Shown piece by piece: positions 1 through 8,257 of a stretch of DNA of 64,000 nt; positions within the stretch are counted from its first letter, which is position 1; every line of letters starts with the position of its first letter. The notes under the pieces are model-generated. The model did no database searches. It worked only from the letters and a program-made list of their open reading frames with translations, and was not told the DNA's origin. The position numbers were made by a program, and so were the translations under genes. The DNA is from CAZAYY01 sp964489525 (lineage in GTDB: Bacteria > Chloroflexota > Anaerolineae > Anaerolineales > JABWBV01): assembly GCA_964489525.1 (NCBI GenBank), contig CAZAYY010000017.1, forward strand, positions 1 to 64,000, in the 5' to 3' direction.

Positions 1-137
1 GCAGACGCCTTCTTGTTATTGACTTCTACCAAAACGCGACTTTGAGAAAGCCATAACCTCCCCTTCACAACCCGTTCCCACCCGGCCTGAAGTGGAGTAT
101 ACTTCCTTCTTGTTGTAAACAAATGTTCTGTTATTTT

Positions 138-161
138 GCCCCCGTTCTTTTTGGGGCTTTT
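138..161 (+). terminator. Weak terminator-like hairpin
   Basis: A 5-bp GCCCC/GGGGC stem with a 10-nt loop is followed by a short T run, just before the ABC exporter gene. It could end a transcript entering from outside the window. Nothing else recognisable lies in bases 1-137. The stem is short, so this is tentative. Confidence 0.25.
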
Positions 162-184
162 AATCTTAACCAAGGAAGGCTGAT

Positions 185-1195
185 TTGACTTCATACGCGA
201 TCAAAACGGAGCAACTCGGGCGTGTATATAAGATTCGGGGAGGTAAAAAAAAGGAGGCCAAAACCCTGGTGGCGCTGGATAACGTCACCCTGGAAGTGAC
301 GCGCGGCGAGCTGTTTGGACTGCTGGGTCCGAATGGCGCCGGAAAAACCACCCTGATTAAGATTCTAACCACCCTGCTGGCTCCCACCAGCGGGCAGGCC
401 CTGGTGGCCGGGTATGACGTGGCGCGCGAGCCCAACCTGGTGCGGCCGCGCATTAACATGGTTTCCGGCGGCGAATCCTCCGGCTACGGGCTGTTGACTG
501 TGCGCGAAAACCTGTGGATGTTTTCGCAGTTTTATGGCATTCCCTCCAAATTGGCCAACCAACGTATCAGCGAACTGCTGTCCGTAGTGGGTCTTTCAGA
601 CCGGGCCAACACCAAATCGTCCGACCTTTCTACCGGGCTGCGCCAGAAGATGAACATTGTGCGCGGCTTTATGACGGACCCGGATGTGCTCTTTCTGGAT
701 GAACCCACCCTGGGGTTGGATGTTGGCGCTTCACGCGAGGTGCGCGACTTTATCCGCCAGTGGATGGACAAAAACCACGACCGCAGCCTGCTGCTCACCA
801 CCCACTACATGGTGGAAGCCGATGAACTGTGCGACCGGGTGGCCATCATCAACCAGGGGCGGGTGCTTGCCTGCGACGCTCCATCAGCCCTCAAACAAAA
901 ATTACAGCGCGAAGCCCTCTTTCGCCTGGAAGTTGGCCCCCTGAACGGGCTGGGGTTGGATCAGGTGGAAACCATTCCCGGTGTGCGCCGCCTGTCCAGC
1001 CGCCCGCGCGAAAATGGGCAAATGCTGGAGCTGGTTTTAGCTGAGGAGAATATCCTGGGCAGTGTTATTACGCTCTTGAGCGCCCACCAGGTGCAAATTC
1101 GGAATTTCCAAAAACGCGAAGCCACCCTGGAAGATGTGTTTGTAGACCTGGTGGGCAAACGCATGGAGGAGGTAGAACAGCATGGCGCTGGATGA
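185..1195 (+). CDS. ABC-2 type exporter, ATP-binding subunit
   Basis: ATPase of an ABC exporter of the DrrA/CcmA-like class (336 aa), expected to sit at the inner face of the membrane and drive efflux through the two permeases that follow. Walker A GPNGAGKT is at residues 48-55. A degenerate signature, STGLRQK, precedes Walker B VLFLDEP, and an H-loop lies in LLLTTHYMVEADELCD. The C-terminal 100 residues are the usual DrrA-type extension. The start is TTG, chosen because AAGGAAGG lies about 6 nt upstream and no ATG fits. The 3' end overlaps the next start by 14 bp, so the genes are coupled. Substrate unknown; antibiotic, lipid or polysaccharide export are all possible. Confidence 0.88.
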   Translation: MTSYAIKTEQLGRVYKIRGGKKKEAKTLVALDNVTLEVTRGELFGLLGPNGAGKTTLIKILTTLLAPTSGQALVAGYDVAREPNLVRPRINMVSGGESSGYGLLTVRENLWMFSQFYGIPSKLANQRISELLSVVGLSDRANTKSSDLSTGLRQKMNIVRGFMTDPDVLFLDEPTLGLDVGASREVRDFIRQWMDKNHDRSLLLTTHYMVEADELCDRVAIINQGRVLACDAPSALKQKLQREALFRLEVGPLNGLGLDQVETIPGVRRLSSRPRENGQMLELVLAEENILGSVITLLSAHQVQIRNFQKREATLEDVFVDLVGKRMEEVEQHGAG

Positions 1196-2024
1196 GCGGC
1201 TTCCCAAAAACACCGGGGTAAAACTGTTTTTTCAAACCGTGATTGCCCGGGCTTACCCCCGGATTGTGGGCCAGCAGCGCGAAAAATCGTGGATATTTTT
1301 CGATGGCATTCTGCCGCTGCTTAGCGTGGCTTCCTATGTGTTTGTCTATCGCGCCATCCAGGCGCCGGAAGAGTACGTCGGGTTTGTGGTCATGGGTGGG
1401 GCCATGACCGCCTTCTGGCTCAATGTGCTCTGGAGCATGTCCAGCCAGCTCTATTGGGAAAAGGAAACCGGCAACCTGGGCCTGTACATCATGGCGCCAA
1501 ACTCCATGATGGCCATTCTGTTGGGCATGGCGTTGGGCGGTATGCTCGCCACCATGCTGCGGGCGCTGGTGATCCTCACCCTGGGCAGCCTGCTCTTCCA
1601 GGTCACTTTCGCAGTGTCCAGTTTTGCCCAGCTCTTTGCGGTTTTCGCTCTGACCATGACCGCCCTGTACGGGATGGGAATGATGTTTGCCTCGGTCTTC
1701 TTGCTGCTCAGCCGCGAAGCCTGGCACCTTTCGAACCTGGCGCAAGAGCCAGTTTACCTGGTTTCCGGGTTTTATTTTCCAATTAAGAGCTTTAATTTTT
1801 GGATCGCCGCTTCGGCCTCGCTCATCCCGCTGACGCTGGGCCTGGACGCCATGCGCCAGCTCAGTTTTCCGGGCGGGCCAGCCCTGGGGTTTTTAAATGT
1901 GCAGTTGGAGATCGCTGTGTTGGTGGCGCTGTGTTTTGTCTTCCTGGCCGCCGCCCGGTCGCTGCTGCAGTATATGGAGCGGCTGGCCATTCGCGAAGGC
2001 CGCATCACCGAAAGCCGCCGCTAG
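1182..2024 (+). CDS. ABC-2 type exporter permease
   Basis: Integral membrane permease (280 aa) of the ABC-2 family and partner of the upstream ATPase, whose last codons it overlaps. About six hydrophobic segments are visible, for example ILPLLSVASYVFVYRAI, the stretch around residue 60 (VVMGGAMTAFW) and the C-terminal ALCFVFLAAARSLL. A GNLGLYIMAPNS segment between helices matches the conserved cytoplasmic region of ABC-2 permeases. Paired non-identical permeases with one ATPase suggest a heteromeric exporter. Substrate cannot be read from sequence. Confidence 0.83.
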   Translation: MALDERLPKNTGVKLFFQTVIARAYPRIVGQQREKSWIFFDGILPLLSVASYVFVYRAIQAPEEYVGFVVMGGAMTAFWLNVLWSMSSQLYWEKETGNLGLYIMAPNSMMAILLGMALGGMLATMLRALVILTLGSLLFQVTFAVSSFAQLFAVFALTMTALYGMGMMFASVFLLLSREAWHLSNLAQEPVYLVSGFYFPIKSFNFWIAASASLIPLTLGLDAMRQLSFPGGPALGFLNVQLEIAVLVALCFVFLAAARSLLQYMERLAIREGRITESRR

Positions 2025-2041
2025 GATAAGGACGCTCACCC

Positions 2042-2914
2042 ATGAAAATCTCGACAATGCCCCAACAATCCGAAGCCCTGCGCTCTTTTCGCATGGCGGC
2101 CTGGCTGGGTTGGCAGGTTGAATCCAACTGGACCGACCCGTTTTTGTTTGCGATCTACTCCGTTGTCAAGCCCATTTCCAGCGCCGCCATCCTGGTGGTG
2201 ATGTATTCGATCATCACATCGGCCAACTTTGCCTCGCCCATCTTCCCGTATATCTACCTGGGCAATGCCTTTTATATTTACGTGGGGGCGATTATGAGCG
2301 GCATTTCGTACACCATTTTGGACGACCGCGAACACTACCGCACGCTGAAGTATATGTATGTGGCCCCGCTCAACATGCCCTTCTACCTGCTGGGGCGTGG
2401 GGTGGCCAAGTTCCTTGTGGCCACCATTTCGGTGTTTATCACCGTCTCTTTTGGGGTATTGTTCTTAAAGGTACCGCTGAACCCGCTGGCGGTGGATTGG
2501 CCTTTGTTTCTGCTGGCCATGATCCTGGGGGTGGCCATGCTGGCAACCATGGGGCTGATCCTGGCGGGAATCACGATGATGATTGCCAACCACCATTGGG
2601 TGTTGGGGGAAGCGGTTGCGGGTGCGCTGTACCTGTTCAGCGGCGCCATCTTTCCGCTGGATGTGCTGCCCGCTTTCATCCGCCCGGTGGGGTTCTTAAT
2701 GCCCATTACCTATTGGCTGGAGTTGGTGCGGCGGGCGCTGGTGGGTGAGGTGGCGCAGGCTTTCCCCACGCTGGCCGGGTTTAGCAACGCCGAGCTGTTA
2801 GGGATTTTGGTGGGGCTTTCGACCCTGTTTGGGTTCATCTCTATTTTTGTCTTCCGGCGCTGTGAACACATTGCCCGCGAAAAGGGGCTGATTGACCAGG
2901 TGACGAATTACTAA
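2042..2914 (+). CDS. ABC-2 type exporter permease (second subunit)
   Basis: Second ABC-2 permease (290 aa), starting 17 nt after the previous stop with an AAGGA-type ribosome site. It has six predicted membrane spans and the conserved YRTLKYMYVAPLNMPFYLLGR coupling region, split here between loop and helix. It ends a three-gene unit (ATPase, permease, permease) closed by a strong terminator directly after the stop. The two permeases share fold but little sequence, which fits a heterodimeric channel. Probable role: export of a lipid, glycan or drug-like compound. Confidence 0.83.
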   Translation: MKISTMPQQSEALRSFRMAAWLGWQVESNWTDPFLFAIYSVVKPISSAAILVVMYSIITSANFASPIFPYIYLGNAFYIYVGAIMSGISYTILDDREHYRTLKYMYVAPLNMPFYLLGRGVAKFLVATISVFITVSFGVLFLKVPLNPLAVDWPLFLLAMILGVAMLATMGLILAGITMMIANHHWVLGEAVAGALYLFSGAIFPLDVLPAFIRPVGFLMPITYWLELVRRALVGEVAQAFPTLAGFSNAELLGILVGLSTLFGFISIFVFRRCEHIAREKGLIDQVTNY

Positions 2915-2956
2915 ACAAAAAGACCCCGAAGGGCTGCCTTCGGGGTCTTTTTGTTT
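2913..2956. terminator. Bidirectional intrinsic terminator
   Basis: Perfect 20-bp inverted repeat with a GCTG loop. The arms begin with an A-rich tract and end with a T-rich tract, so it works on either strand. It overlaps the stop codon of the exporter operon (TAA at 2912-2914) and also separates it from the convergent fragment gene at 2982-3188. Confidence 0.9.
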
Positions 2957-2981
2957 CTAATACTGGACCCATAATTTCGAC

Positions 2982-3188
2982 TTACGGGTAAAGCATAGCC
3001 AGGTAGGGGGTGCCAATGACCAGGAAAGTGACCAGGTAAATGGCGCCAAACACCAGGCCGAGTACCCAGAAATCTTTTCTTTCCACAAATCCACTGCCAA
3101 AATACACCGGGGACGGGCCGGTTGCATATGGGGTGAGGATGCCCATGATCAGCGGTAAGAGGGGCTTCCAAAGTTGGTTGAGTTTCAT
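2982..3188 (-). pseudogene. C-terminal remnant of a DASS-family anion:Na+ symporter
   Basis: A 68-residue reading frame that matches only the last part of divalent anion:sodium symporters (CitT/TtdT type): the GILTPYATGPSPVYFGSGF re-entrant hairpin motif, a KDFW junction and the final hydrophobic helix. Family members run about 450-500 aa, so roughly 85% is missing, and the DNA upstream does not encode the rest in any frame I can recognise. It keeps ATG with AAGGAG 7 nt upstream, so it may still be translated. Either a decayed transporter or a small membrane protein derived from one. Confidence 0.65.
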
Positions 3189-3261
3189 GGTGTGCTCCTT
3201 TTTGAAATATTTTTGCAGGGTTATGCACTGGGGCAACCACACCCAGGGCACAACAGGGACA

Positions 3262-3279
3262 TTGTGATTTGTGTCACAA
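3262..3279. promoter_or_regulatory. CRP-type palindromic operator
   Basis: TTGTGATTTGTGTCACAA is a perfect 6-6-6 palindrome carrying TGTGA-N6-TCACA, the consensus of CRP/FNR-superfamily regulators that bind cAMP. It sits about 220 bp before the cytochrome gene and 74 bp before the transporter remnant. Which gene it controls is not clear. A class III cyclase is encoded at 61522-62598. Confidence 0.6.
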
Positions 3280-3329
3280 GCAGGTGGAACACAGAATACT
3301 CATTTTTTCAAGCGCTTGATGAAAAATCC

Positions 3330-3365
3330 TGTCACCTGACACTATGAAAACAGTGTCAGGTGACA
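3330..3365. promoter_or_regulatory. Double dyad (tandem TGTCA-N2-TGACA)
   Basis: A 14-bp perfect inverted repeat with an 8-nt spacer, in which each arm is itself the small palindrome TGTCA-N2-TGACA. This looks like two operator sites 24 bp apart for a dimeric regulator, or a hairpin in the leader RNA of the cytochrome gene. It lies 135 bp before that gene. The rest of 3189-3500 shows no gene. Confidence 0.5.
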
Positions 3366-3500
3366 CTGGATGAAAAGCCAGGATGAATATAAGATTAATA
3401 AAACATGAGGTTTTTCTGGGAAAACCACCTAAATCTGTGGCCCCTAAAAATCCACATCTAGTTGATTGCAAATTTAATCCATAAATGAGGAGTATGAAGT

Positions 3501-4769
3501 ATGAAAACAAAATATTACCTTATCCCAATTGTTATCTTGGTGGTAGCACTACTGGTGGGATGTGCAGGAGCGGAGGGAGCAGTGGGGCCTGCAGGGCCTC
3601 AAGGCCCCGCCGGACCCACAGGCGCTAAGGGTGACACGGGCCCCGCAGGGCCTGCCGGACCCGCAGGCCCGCAAGGCGAACCTGGACCCGCCGGTGAAGT
3701 TGCCTCAATTTTCCCAACGTATGCGGGAGATGCGGCCTGTGCCGAATGTCACCAGGAAATTTTTGACAAATACATGATGTCCGGGCATCCCTGGAAATTG
3801 AATAAAGTAGCTGGCGCCGCTCCTGATTACCCATTTACCACCTTACCCAACCTTCCAACCGGATACGCCTGGGACGATATTTTGTTCGTCATTGGCGGCT
3901 ATGCCTGGAAAGCCCGTTTTGTGGATCAACAAGGGTATATCATCACGGACGAGCCATGGAAAACAGGCAACACCGATTACCTCAACCAGTGGAATTTTGC
4001 CAACTCGATCGTAGGTAAAGACGCAGGCTGGGTCAAGTACAGTTCTGGTGCAGAAAAGAAGCCCTACGATTGCGGCTCTTGCCACACAACCAGCTATAGC
4101 CCCGAAGGCAACATGTATGACCTACCCGGGTTGGTAGGCACCTGGCAGCAAGAAGGGATTCGCTGTGAAGAATGCCACGGTTGGGGCAGCCTGCATATTC
4201 AGAACCCGCAGGCAATTCCAATGGCAGTCGAGCGCGATTCAGAGCTGTGTGGGAAATGTCACCGACGCGACAATGTCGAAGCGGTCAATGCAAAAGGTGG
4301 CTTTATTGAACACCACGAACAATACGAAGAACTATACCAAAGCAAACACATCACCATCGAATGCGTCATCTGCCACGATCCACACACCGGCGTCATGCAG
4401 CTGCGCCAGGCCAATCTGCCTACAACCCGGACCACATGTGAAAATTGCCACTACGACCAGGCAAAAACGGTCGCAGTTGAACCTCATGCCATGAGCCAGA
4501 TCGAATGCATTTCTTGCCACATGCCTCGCATTACCAAAACAGCCTGGGGTGATGCTACCAAGTTCACGGGTGACATCCGCACACACTTGATGGCCATTGA
4601 CGCCACCCAATTAACCACCTTCTCGGAGGATGGTAGCAAACTGCTTACCGGGCAAGTAGGGCTGGATTGGGCGTGCAAACACTGCCACATTCCTGGCACA
4701 CCATTTGAGAAAACGGACGAAGAGCTGCTCGCGGCTGCAAAGGGATATCACACCCCGGTTGAGCCTTAA
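3501..4769 (+). CDS. Octaheme c-type cytochrome lipoprotein with collagen-like segment
   Basis: Secreted electron-transfer protein (422 aa). Residues 1-21 form a lipoprotein signal with lipobox LVGC. Residues 26-65 are about 13 Gly-X-Y triplets (GPAGPQGPAGPTG and on), a collagen-like stalk. Eight CxxCH heme sites follow at about residues 79, 191, 221, 250, 288, 313, 336 and 391 (CAECH, CGSCH, CEECH, CGKCH, CVICH, CENCH, CISCH, CKHCH). No CxxCK site marks it as a known nitrite or tetrathionate reductase. It probably carries electrons at the outer cell surface; the partner is unknown. A sensor kinase and regulator pair lies convergently next door. A GGAG ribosome site precedes the ATG. Confidence 0.88.
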   Translation: MKTKYYLIPIVILVVALLVGCAGAEGAVGPAGPQGPAGPTGAKGDTGPAGPAGPAGPQGEPGPAGEVASIFPTYAGDAACAECHQEIFDKYMMSGHPWKLNKVAGAAPDYPFTTLPNLPTGYAWDDILFVIGGYAWKARFVDQQGYIITDEPWKTGNTDYLNQWNFANSIVGKDAGWVKYSSGAEKKPYDCGSCHTTSYSPEGNMYDLPGLVGTWQQEGIRCEECHGWGSLHIQNPQAIPMAVERDSELCGKCHRRDNVEAVNAKGGFIEHHEQYEELYQSKHITIECVICHDPHTGVMQLRQANLPTTRTTCENCHYDQAKTVAVEPHAMSQIECISCHMPRITKTAWGDATKFTGDIRTHLMAIDATQLTTFSEDGSKLLTGQVGLDWACKHCHIPGTPFEKTDEELLAAAKGYHTPVEP

Positions 4770-4790
4770 AGTTTTCCGTTCTTAACAATA

Positions 4791-4833
4791 AAAGGCTTTG
4801 GGAACAGTACTGTTCCCAAAGCCTTTTTGTCTT
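4791..4833. terminator. Bidirectional terminator between cytochrome and response regulator genes
   Basis: Perfect 18-bp inverted repeat (4791-4826) with no unpaired loop beyond the central GTAC and T/A-rich ends, shared by the convergent cytochrome and response-regulator genes. Confidence 0.88.
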
Positions 4834-5501
4834 TATTTTTTAGCTGTTTTTTCCCGGTTAAATATCCCATTTTGAACACTATACACAGCCAGTTCAATGC
4901 GATTATTGAGGTGCAGCTTCTCTAAAATGTTGCTCACGTAATTGCGAACGGTTTTCTCCTGCAAGTTTAAAAGCTGCCCAATCTCCAGGTTTGTCTTGCC
5001 ACGGGTTACTTCCATCAAAACATCCATTTCTCGTTCAGATAAGTCTCGAAATGCATTTTCTTGAAGCTTTTCTTCCAGGTTTCGTACATGAACCAACAAC
5101 CTGGCCGCAATGGCCGGGTCCAACAAGGTTTCTCCTCGCACTGCTGCCCGAATGGCCAGAAGCAAGTCCATATTACGGACCTGCTTAAGCACATAGCCAA
5201 TAGCGCCAGCACGAATGGCCTGGATTACAAGCTGGTCATCAGTATATGAAGTCAGGATAATCACCCGTATATCTGGAAAATGCTGTTTTATTAATCGAGT
5301 TGCCTCAATGCCAGATTGGCCTGGCAACCGGATGTCCATGAGAACCACCTCTGGTTGATTTTTATCAATCGCTTCAAGGACTTCGTTCGCATTTCCTGCC
5401 TGGGCAACCACTTCCATATCTTCTTGATCGTTGATTAAACCCGTCAACCCCCACCGGACAATCTCATGATCATCTACCAACATCACCCGGATTTTGTTCA
5501 A
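4833..5501 (-). CDS. NarL/FixJ-family response regulator
   Basis: Two-component DNA-binding regulator (222 aa). The receiver domain spans residues 4-120 with acidic pair VDDHE, phospho-acceptor Asp in VVLMDIRLPG (about residue 55), Thr/Ser in ILTSYTD and Lys in GYVLKQ. A LuxR-type helix-turn-helix occupies about 152-215 (LSEREMDVLMEVTRGKTN onward). It overlaps the kinase gene by 4 bp (ATGA), so the two are co-translated. Targets are unknown; the adjacent cytochrome gene is a natural candidate. Confidence 0.93.
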   Translation of the reverse strand: MNKIRVMLVDDHEIVRWGLTGLINDQEDMEVVAQAGNANEVLEAIDKNQPEVVLMDIRLPGQSGIEATRLIKQHFPDIRVIILTSYTDDQLVIQAIRAGAIGYVLKQVRNMDLLLAIRAAVRGETLLDPAIAARLLVHVRNLEEKLQENAFRDLSEREMDVLMEVTRGKTNLEIGQLLNLQEKTVRNYVSNILEKLHLNNRIELAVYSVQNGIFNREKTAKK

Positions 5502-6901
5502 GCTTCTTCCTCCAAAGGAAAACTTAATACCAACCTTGTCCCCTTGTCGCTTTGGCTTTCAATGACCAGGGTGCCATCCAACAAACGCGCTCTGTCATGC
5601 ATGTTGCGAATGCCAAAGCCTGGGGGAGTGTTGATCGGGATTCCAACGCCGTCATCATACAGTTCAATGGATATAACGTTATTCAAACAGCTAACTTTTA
5701 GATCCACAGTACGGGCTTTAGAATGCCGGATGACGTTCGCCAATGCTTCGCGAAAAAGGGAGAGGACATGGTATGTTTTTCCAGATGAAACCACTGGCAA
5801 GGTGGCTGAGTCCAGGTTCAAAGAAAACTTCATCGAATGTTCCCAATAAGGGTCCTGGATCAGTTGTTTTAGTTCTACCCACAAATCTTGAGGTTGATCC
5901 TGATTGGCCATACTGATGAGGCTTTGACGTAAATCGAGCAGGGTAGCGTCCAGTATAGAAGCAGCCTTGCCCAAGCGTTGGGCAATTTCAGAGCTGGGCG
6001 GAGCCAGGCGCAAAGCAGAATCTACCGCCAGCCCAGCAGAGTACACAGATTGAATGGCGCCATCGTGAAGATCACGAGCCAACCGCTCTCGCTCTGCAGA
6101 TAATATAACTTTTTTTTCAGTTTGTTCAAGATAGCGGGTGTATTCCACGTCAAATATTTCAAGCGCCCGGATCGTTGCAATCGTAAGTACAAGACCAATC
6201 ATTGAGCGGAAAACGCGCACCGGAACCCCTAAAGCCAGGCTGAAAACCTGGGTATTTAAGATGCTGCCCGGAAAAAAGGAAACCGGTGGCGGAATTAACC
6301 CACTCAAAAAGGCGTACAATAATAAAGCTGCGCTTACCACATATAACATTTGGGTAATCACTGGCAAGTTAAGCGGCTTGATGTTCTTTCGAGTATATTC
6401 AAAAAGGCCAAACGAAGCCACAAGCCCGGCTGGAAAAGATATCAAATACCGTGCAAGCGCATTACTTATATTGCGCCACGCTTCTTGAGTCGGGTTGGCG
6501 GACATCAAAATCACAAAAATGGTCAGAAGCCATCCCCCCCATATAATCCAAGGGACATTACCTAACCATCTGGCCTTTTCTGAAAACCGCAGGAAAGACC
6601 AGCCAAATTTAAACAGACATGTAAATGAGAGAGAAAGCAATAACAATTGAATACCCGTGGAAAACCACAAAAAAGACGGGTCGAACAATGGGGCTTGAAG
6701 AGGGATAAACAGTTCTCCCCACTCATAAACTCCATGAATCAGGCCAAAGCCAGCCATCCACTTGAGGTAGCGAGCCAATTCCAACCGCGAGTGACTGTGG
6801 GTTTGGAGCGCCAGGGATAACCCCAGGCTAAAGAAAACCAGCCCATAAATGAACAGCGTAATATCCCGGTTGATTTCCAAAAATACGATTATTTGAGACA
6901 T
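5498..6901 (-). CDS. Membrane sensor histidine kinase (HisKA_3 type)
   Basis: Sensor kinase (467 aa) cognate to the downstream regulator. The first 260 residues hold about seven hydrophobic helices, so the input domain is intramembrane rather than extracytoplasmic. The phospho-acceptor His lies in ERERLARDLHDGAIQ (about residue 280), the NarX/LiaS-type dimerisation motif. The ATPase part shows REALANVIRHS (N box), LYDDGVGIP (G1) and GFGIRNMHDRA (G2). No good ribosome site precedes the ATG, and a TAAAAT box lies 6 nt upstream of it, so the mRNA may be leaderless. The stimulus may be a membrane or redox state, given the cytochrome beside it. Confidence 0.92.
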   Translation of the reverse strand: MSQIIVFLEINRDITLFIYGLVFFSLGLSLALQTHSHSRLELARYLKWMAGFGLIHGVYEWGELFIPLQAPLFDPSFLWFSTGIQLLLLSLSFTCLFKFGWSFLRFSEKARWLGNVPWIIWGGWLLTIFVILMSANPTQEAWRNISNALARYLISFPAGLVASFGLFEYTRKNIKPLNLPVITQMLYVVSAALLLYAFLSGLIPPPVSFFPGSILNTQVFSLALGVPVRVFRSMIGLVLTIATIRALEIFDVEYTRYLEQTEKKVILSAERERLARDLHDGAIQSVYSAGLAVDSALRLAPPSSEIAQRLGKAASILDATLLDLRQSLISMANQDQPQDLWVELKQLIQDPYWEHSMKFSLNLDSATLPVVSSGKTYHVLSLFREALANVIRHSKARTVDLKVSCLNNVISIELYDDGVGIPINTPPGFGIRNMHDRARLLDGTLVIESQSDKGTRLVLSFPLEEEA

Positions 6902-7036
6902 AATCGTATTTTACTGGAAAAACAAGGATAATCTCTGATCTCTTTCCATCCCTGGGGAGTTTCTTTGAAGACATGACAACCCAGGTCAAGCAGCCGGCGA
7001 AGACCGGTGATATCATCAGGGTATATGGTGAGCAAA

Positions 7037-7945
7037 ATGGACCGTTGGGACAATATTAACGCCGTCGAACGAATGCAATCCTTCATCGAGGCGCATCTAC
7101 AAGAACCCATCACGCTGCACATGCTGGCCAACGCTGCAGGATATTCGCCCTGGCATGCCGCGAAAATCTTCAAGGCGCTGACTGGTAAAAGTCCTTTCGA
7201 ATACATCCGGGCTTTGCGCCTGTCGCGCGCGGCGCTGAGACTGGGTGAGGAAGATATTCGGGTTGTGGATGTCGCCCTGGACTTTGTGTTCGATTCCCAC
7301 GAGGGGTTTACCCGGGCATTTTCAAAAGAATTCGGCATAACCCCGCAGCAGTTTTCCCGCAGCAAACCGCCCGTCAAACTGTTCATGCCTTACCATGTTC
7401 GAGCCTATTTTCTTGCCCTGCAAAAAGGAGCGTATCCAATGTCTGAAAACTTAAAAACCAACACAATTTTTGTCCAGGTGGTCGAGCGCCCGGCTCGCAA
7501 GCTGATTCTGAAGCGCGGCATCAACGCCCGCGATTACTACGCCTACTGTGAAGAGGTGGACTGCGAAATTTGGGATGTGCTGTGCGGCATCCAGCAGGCC
7601 CTCTACGAACCAGTGGGCATGTGGCTTCCCGAAAACCTGCGCACACCCGGCACGTCCGAATACGTCCAGGGGGTAGAAATGCCGCTGGATTACACCGGAC
7701 CGGTGCCTGAAGGCCTTGAGATGATTGAACTGCCGCCCTGCAAAATGATGATCTTCCAGGGCCAGCCCTACGACGATGCCCACTTTGAAGAAGCGATTGG
7801 CAGCGTTTGGGAAACGTTAAAAACCTTCAACCCGAACCTGTACGGCTTTGAATATGCCGACGAAGACGGCCCACGCTTCCAGCTGGAACCCCAGGGCTAC
7901 CGCGGCTACATCGAAGGCCGCCCTGTCCGCCCGCTGGCCCGCTAA
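7037..7945 (+). CDS. AraC-family regulator with GyrI-like effector domain
   Basis: Transcription regulator (302 aa). N-terminal AraC-type double helix-turn-helix at about residues 8-108, including LHMLANAAGYSPWHAAKIFK and VALDFVFDSHEGFTRAFSKEFG. The C-terminal 150 residues match the GyrI/Rob small-molecule binding fold (for example ELPPCKMMIFQG). This order, DNA-binding first, is that of Rob and related drug-responsive activators. Start uncertain: ATG 7037 has GGTGAG five bases upstream and gives the usual short N-terminus; GTG 7007 or ATG 7025 are alternatives. Divergent from the kinase operon with a 135-bp gap. Confidence 0.85.
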   Translation: MDRWDNINAVERMQSFIEAHLQEPITLHMLANAAGYSPWHAAKIFKALTGKSPFEYIRALRLSRAALRLGEEDIRVVDVALDFVFDSHEGFTRAFSKEFGITPQQFSRSKPPVKLFMPYHVRAYFLALQKGAYPMSENLKTNTIFVQVVERPARKLILKRGINARDYYAYCEEVDCEIWDVLCGIQQALYEPVGMWLPENLRTPGTSEYVQGVEMPLDYTGPVPEGLEMIELPPCKMMIFQGQPYDDAHFEEAIGSVWETLKTFNPNLYGFEYADEDGPRFQLEPQGYRGYIEGRPVRPLAR

Positions 7946-7967
7946 ATATCCCTACGAGTTCGCCTTA

Positions 7968-7992
7968 CGGGGCGGGGACGAACCCCGCCCCG
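7968..7992 (+). terminator. GC-rich hairpin after AraC-type gene
   Basis: Perfect 10-bp stem (CGGGGCGGGG with its complement) and a 5-nt loop 22 nt after the stop. There is no immediate T run, so termination is uncertain. The rest of the 312-nt gap to 8257 contains a TATAAT at 8127-8132 that may be the -10 box of the next gene, and nothing else I recognise. Confidence 0.45.
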
Positions 7993-8257
7993 GTAAACTC
8001 TGCTTGATTTCTGTGTGTTCCCCTGGGAAGCCCCCTTCTTTTATTTGAAATTCTTACCCCATACTTTTTAGATTTCGCGGTATGGCGCCAACCAGCCAGG
8101 GAATGGGCAAAAAACAGCATTCAGGCTATAATCCAAGATAGGATTAGAGGTGATCTGACTGCACACAAACGCTGTGCGGCCTACCTGGCCCACACGAACG
8201 GATGAGCCCTCACCTCCTTGGCCGTTCAGAGCTATTTGATCGATAAGGAGGCTTGTG

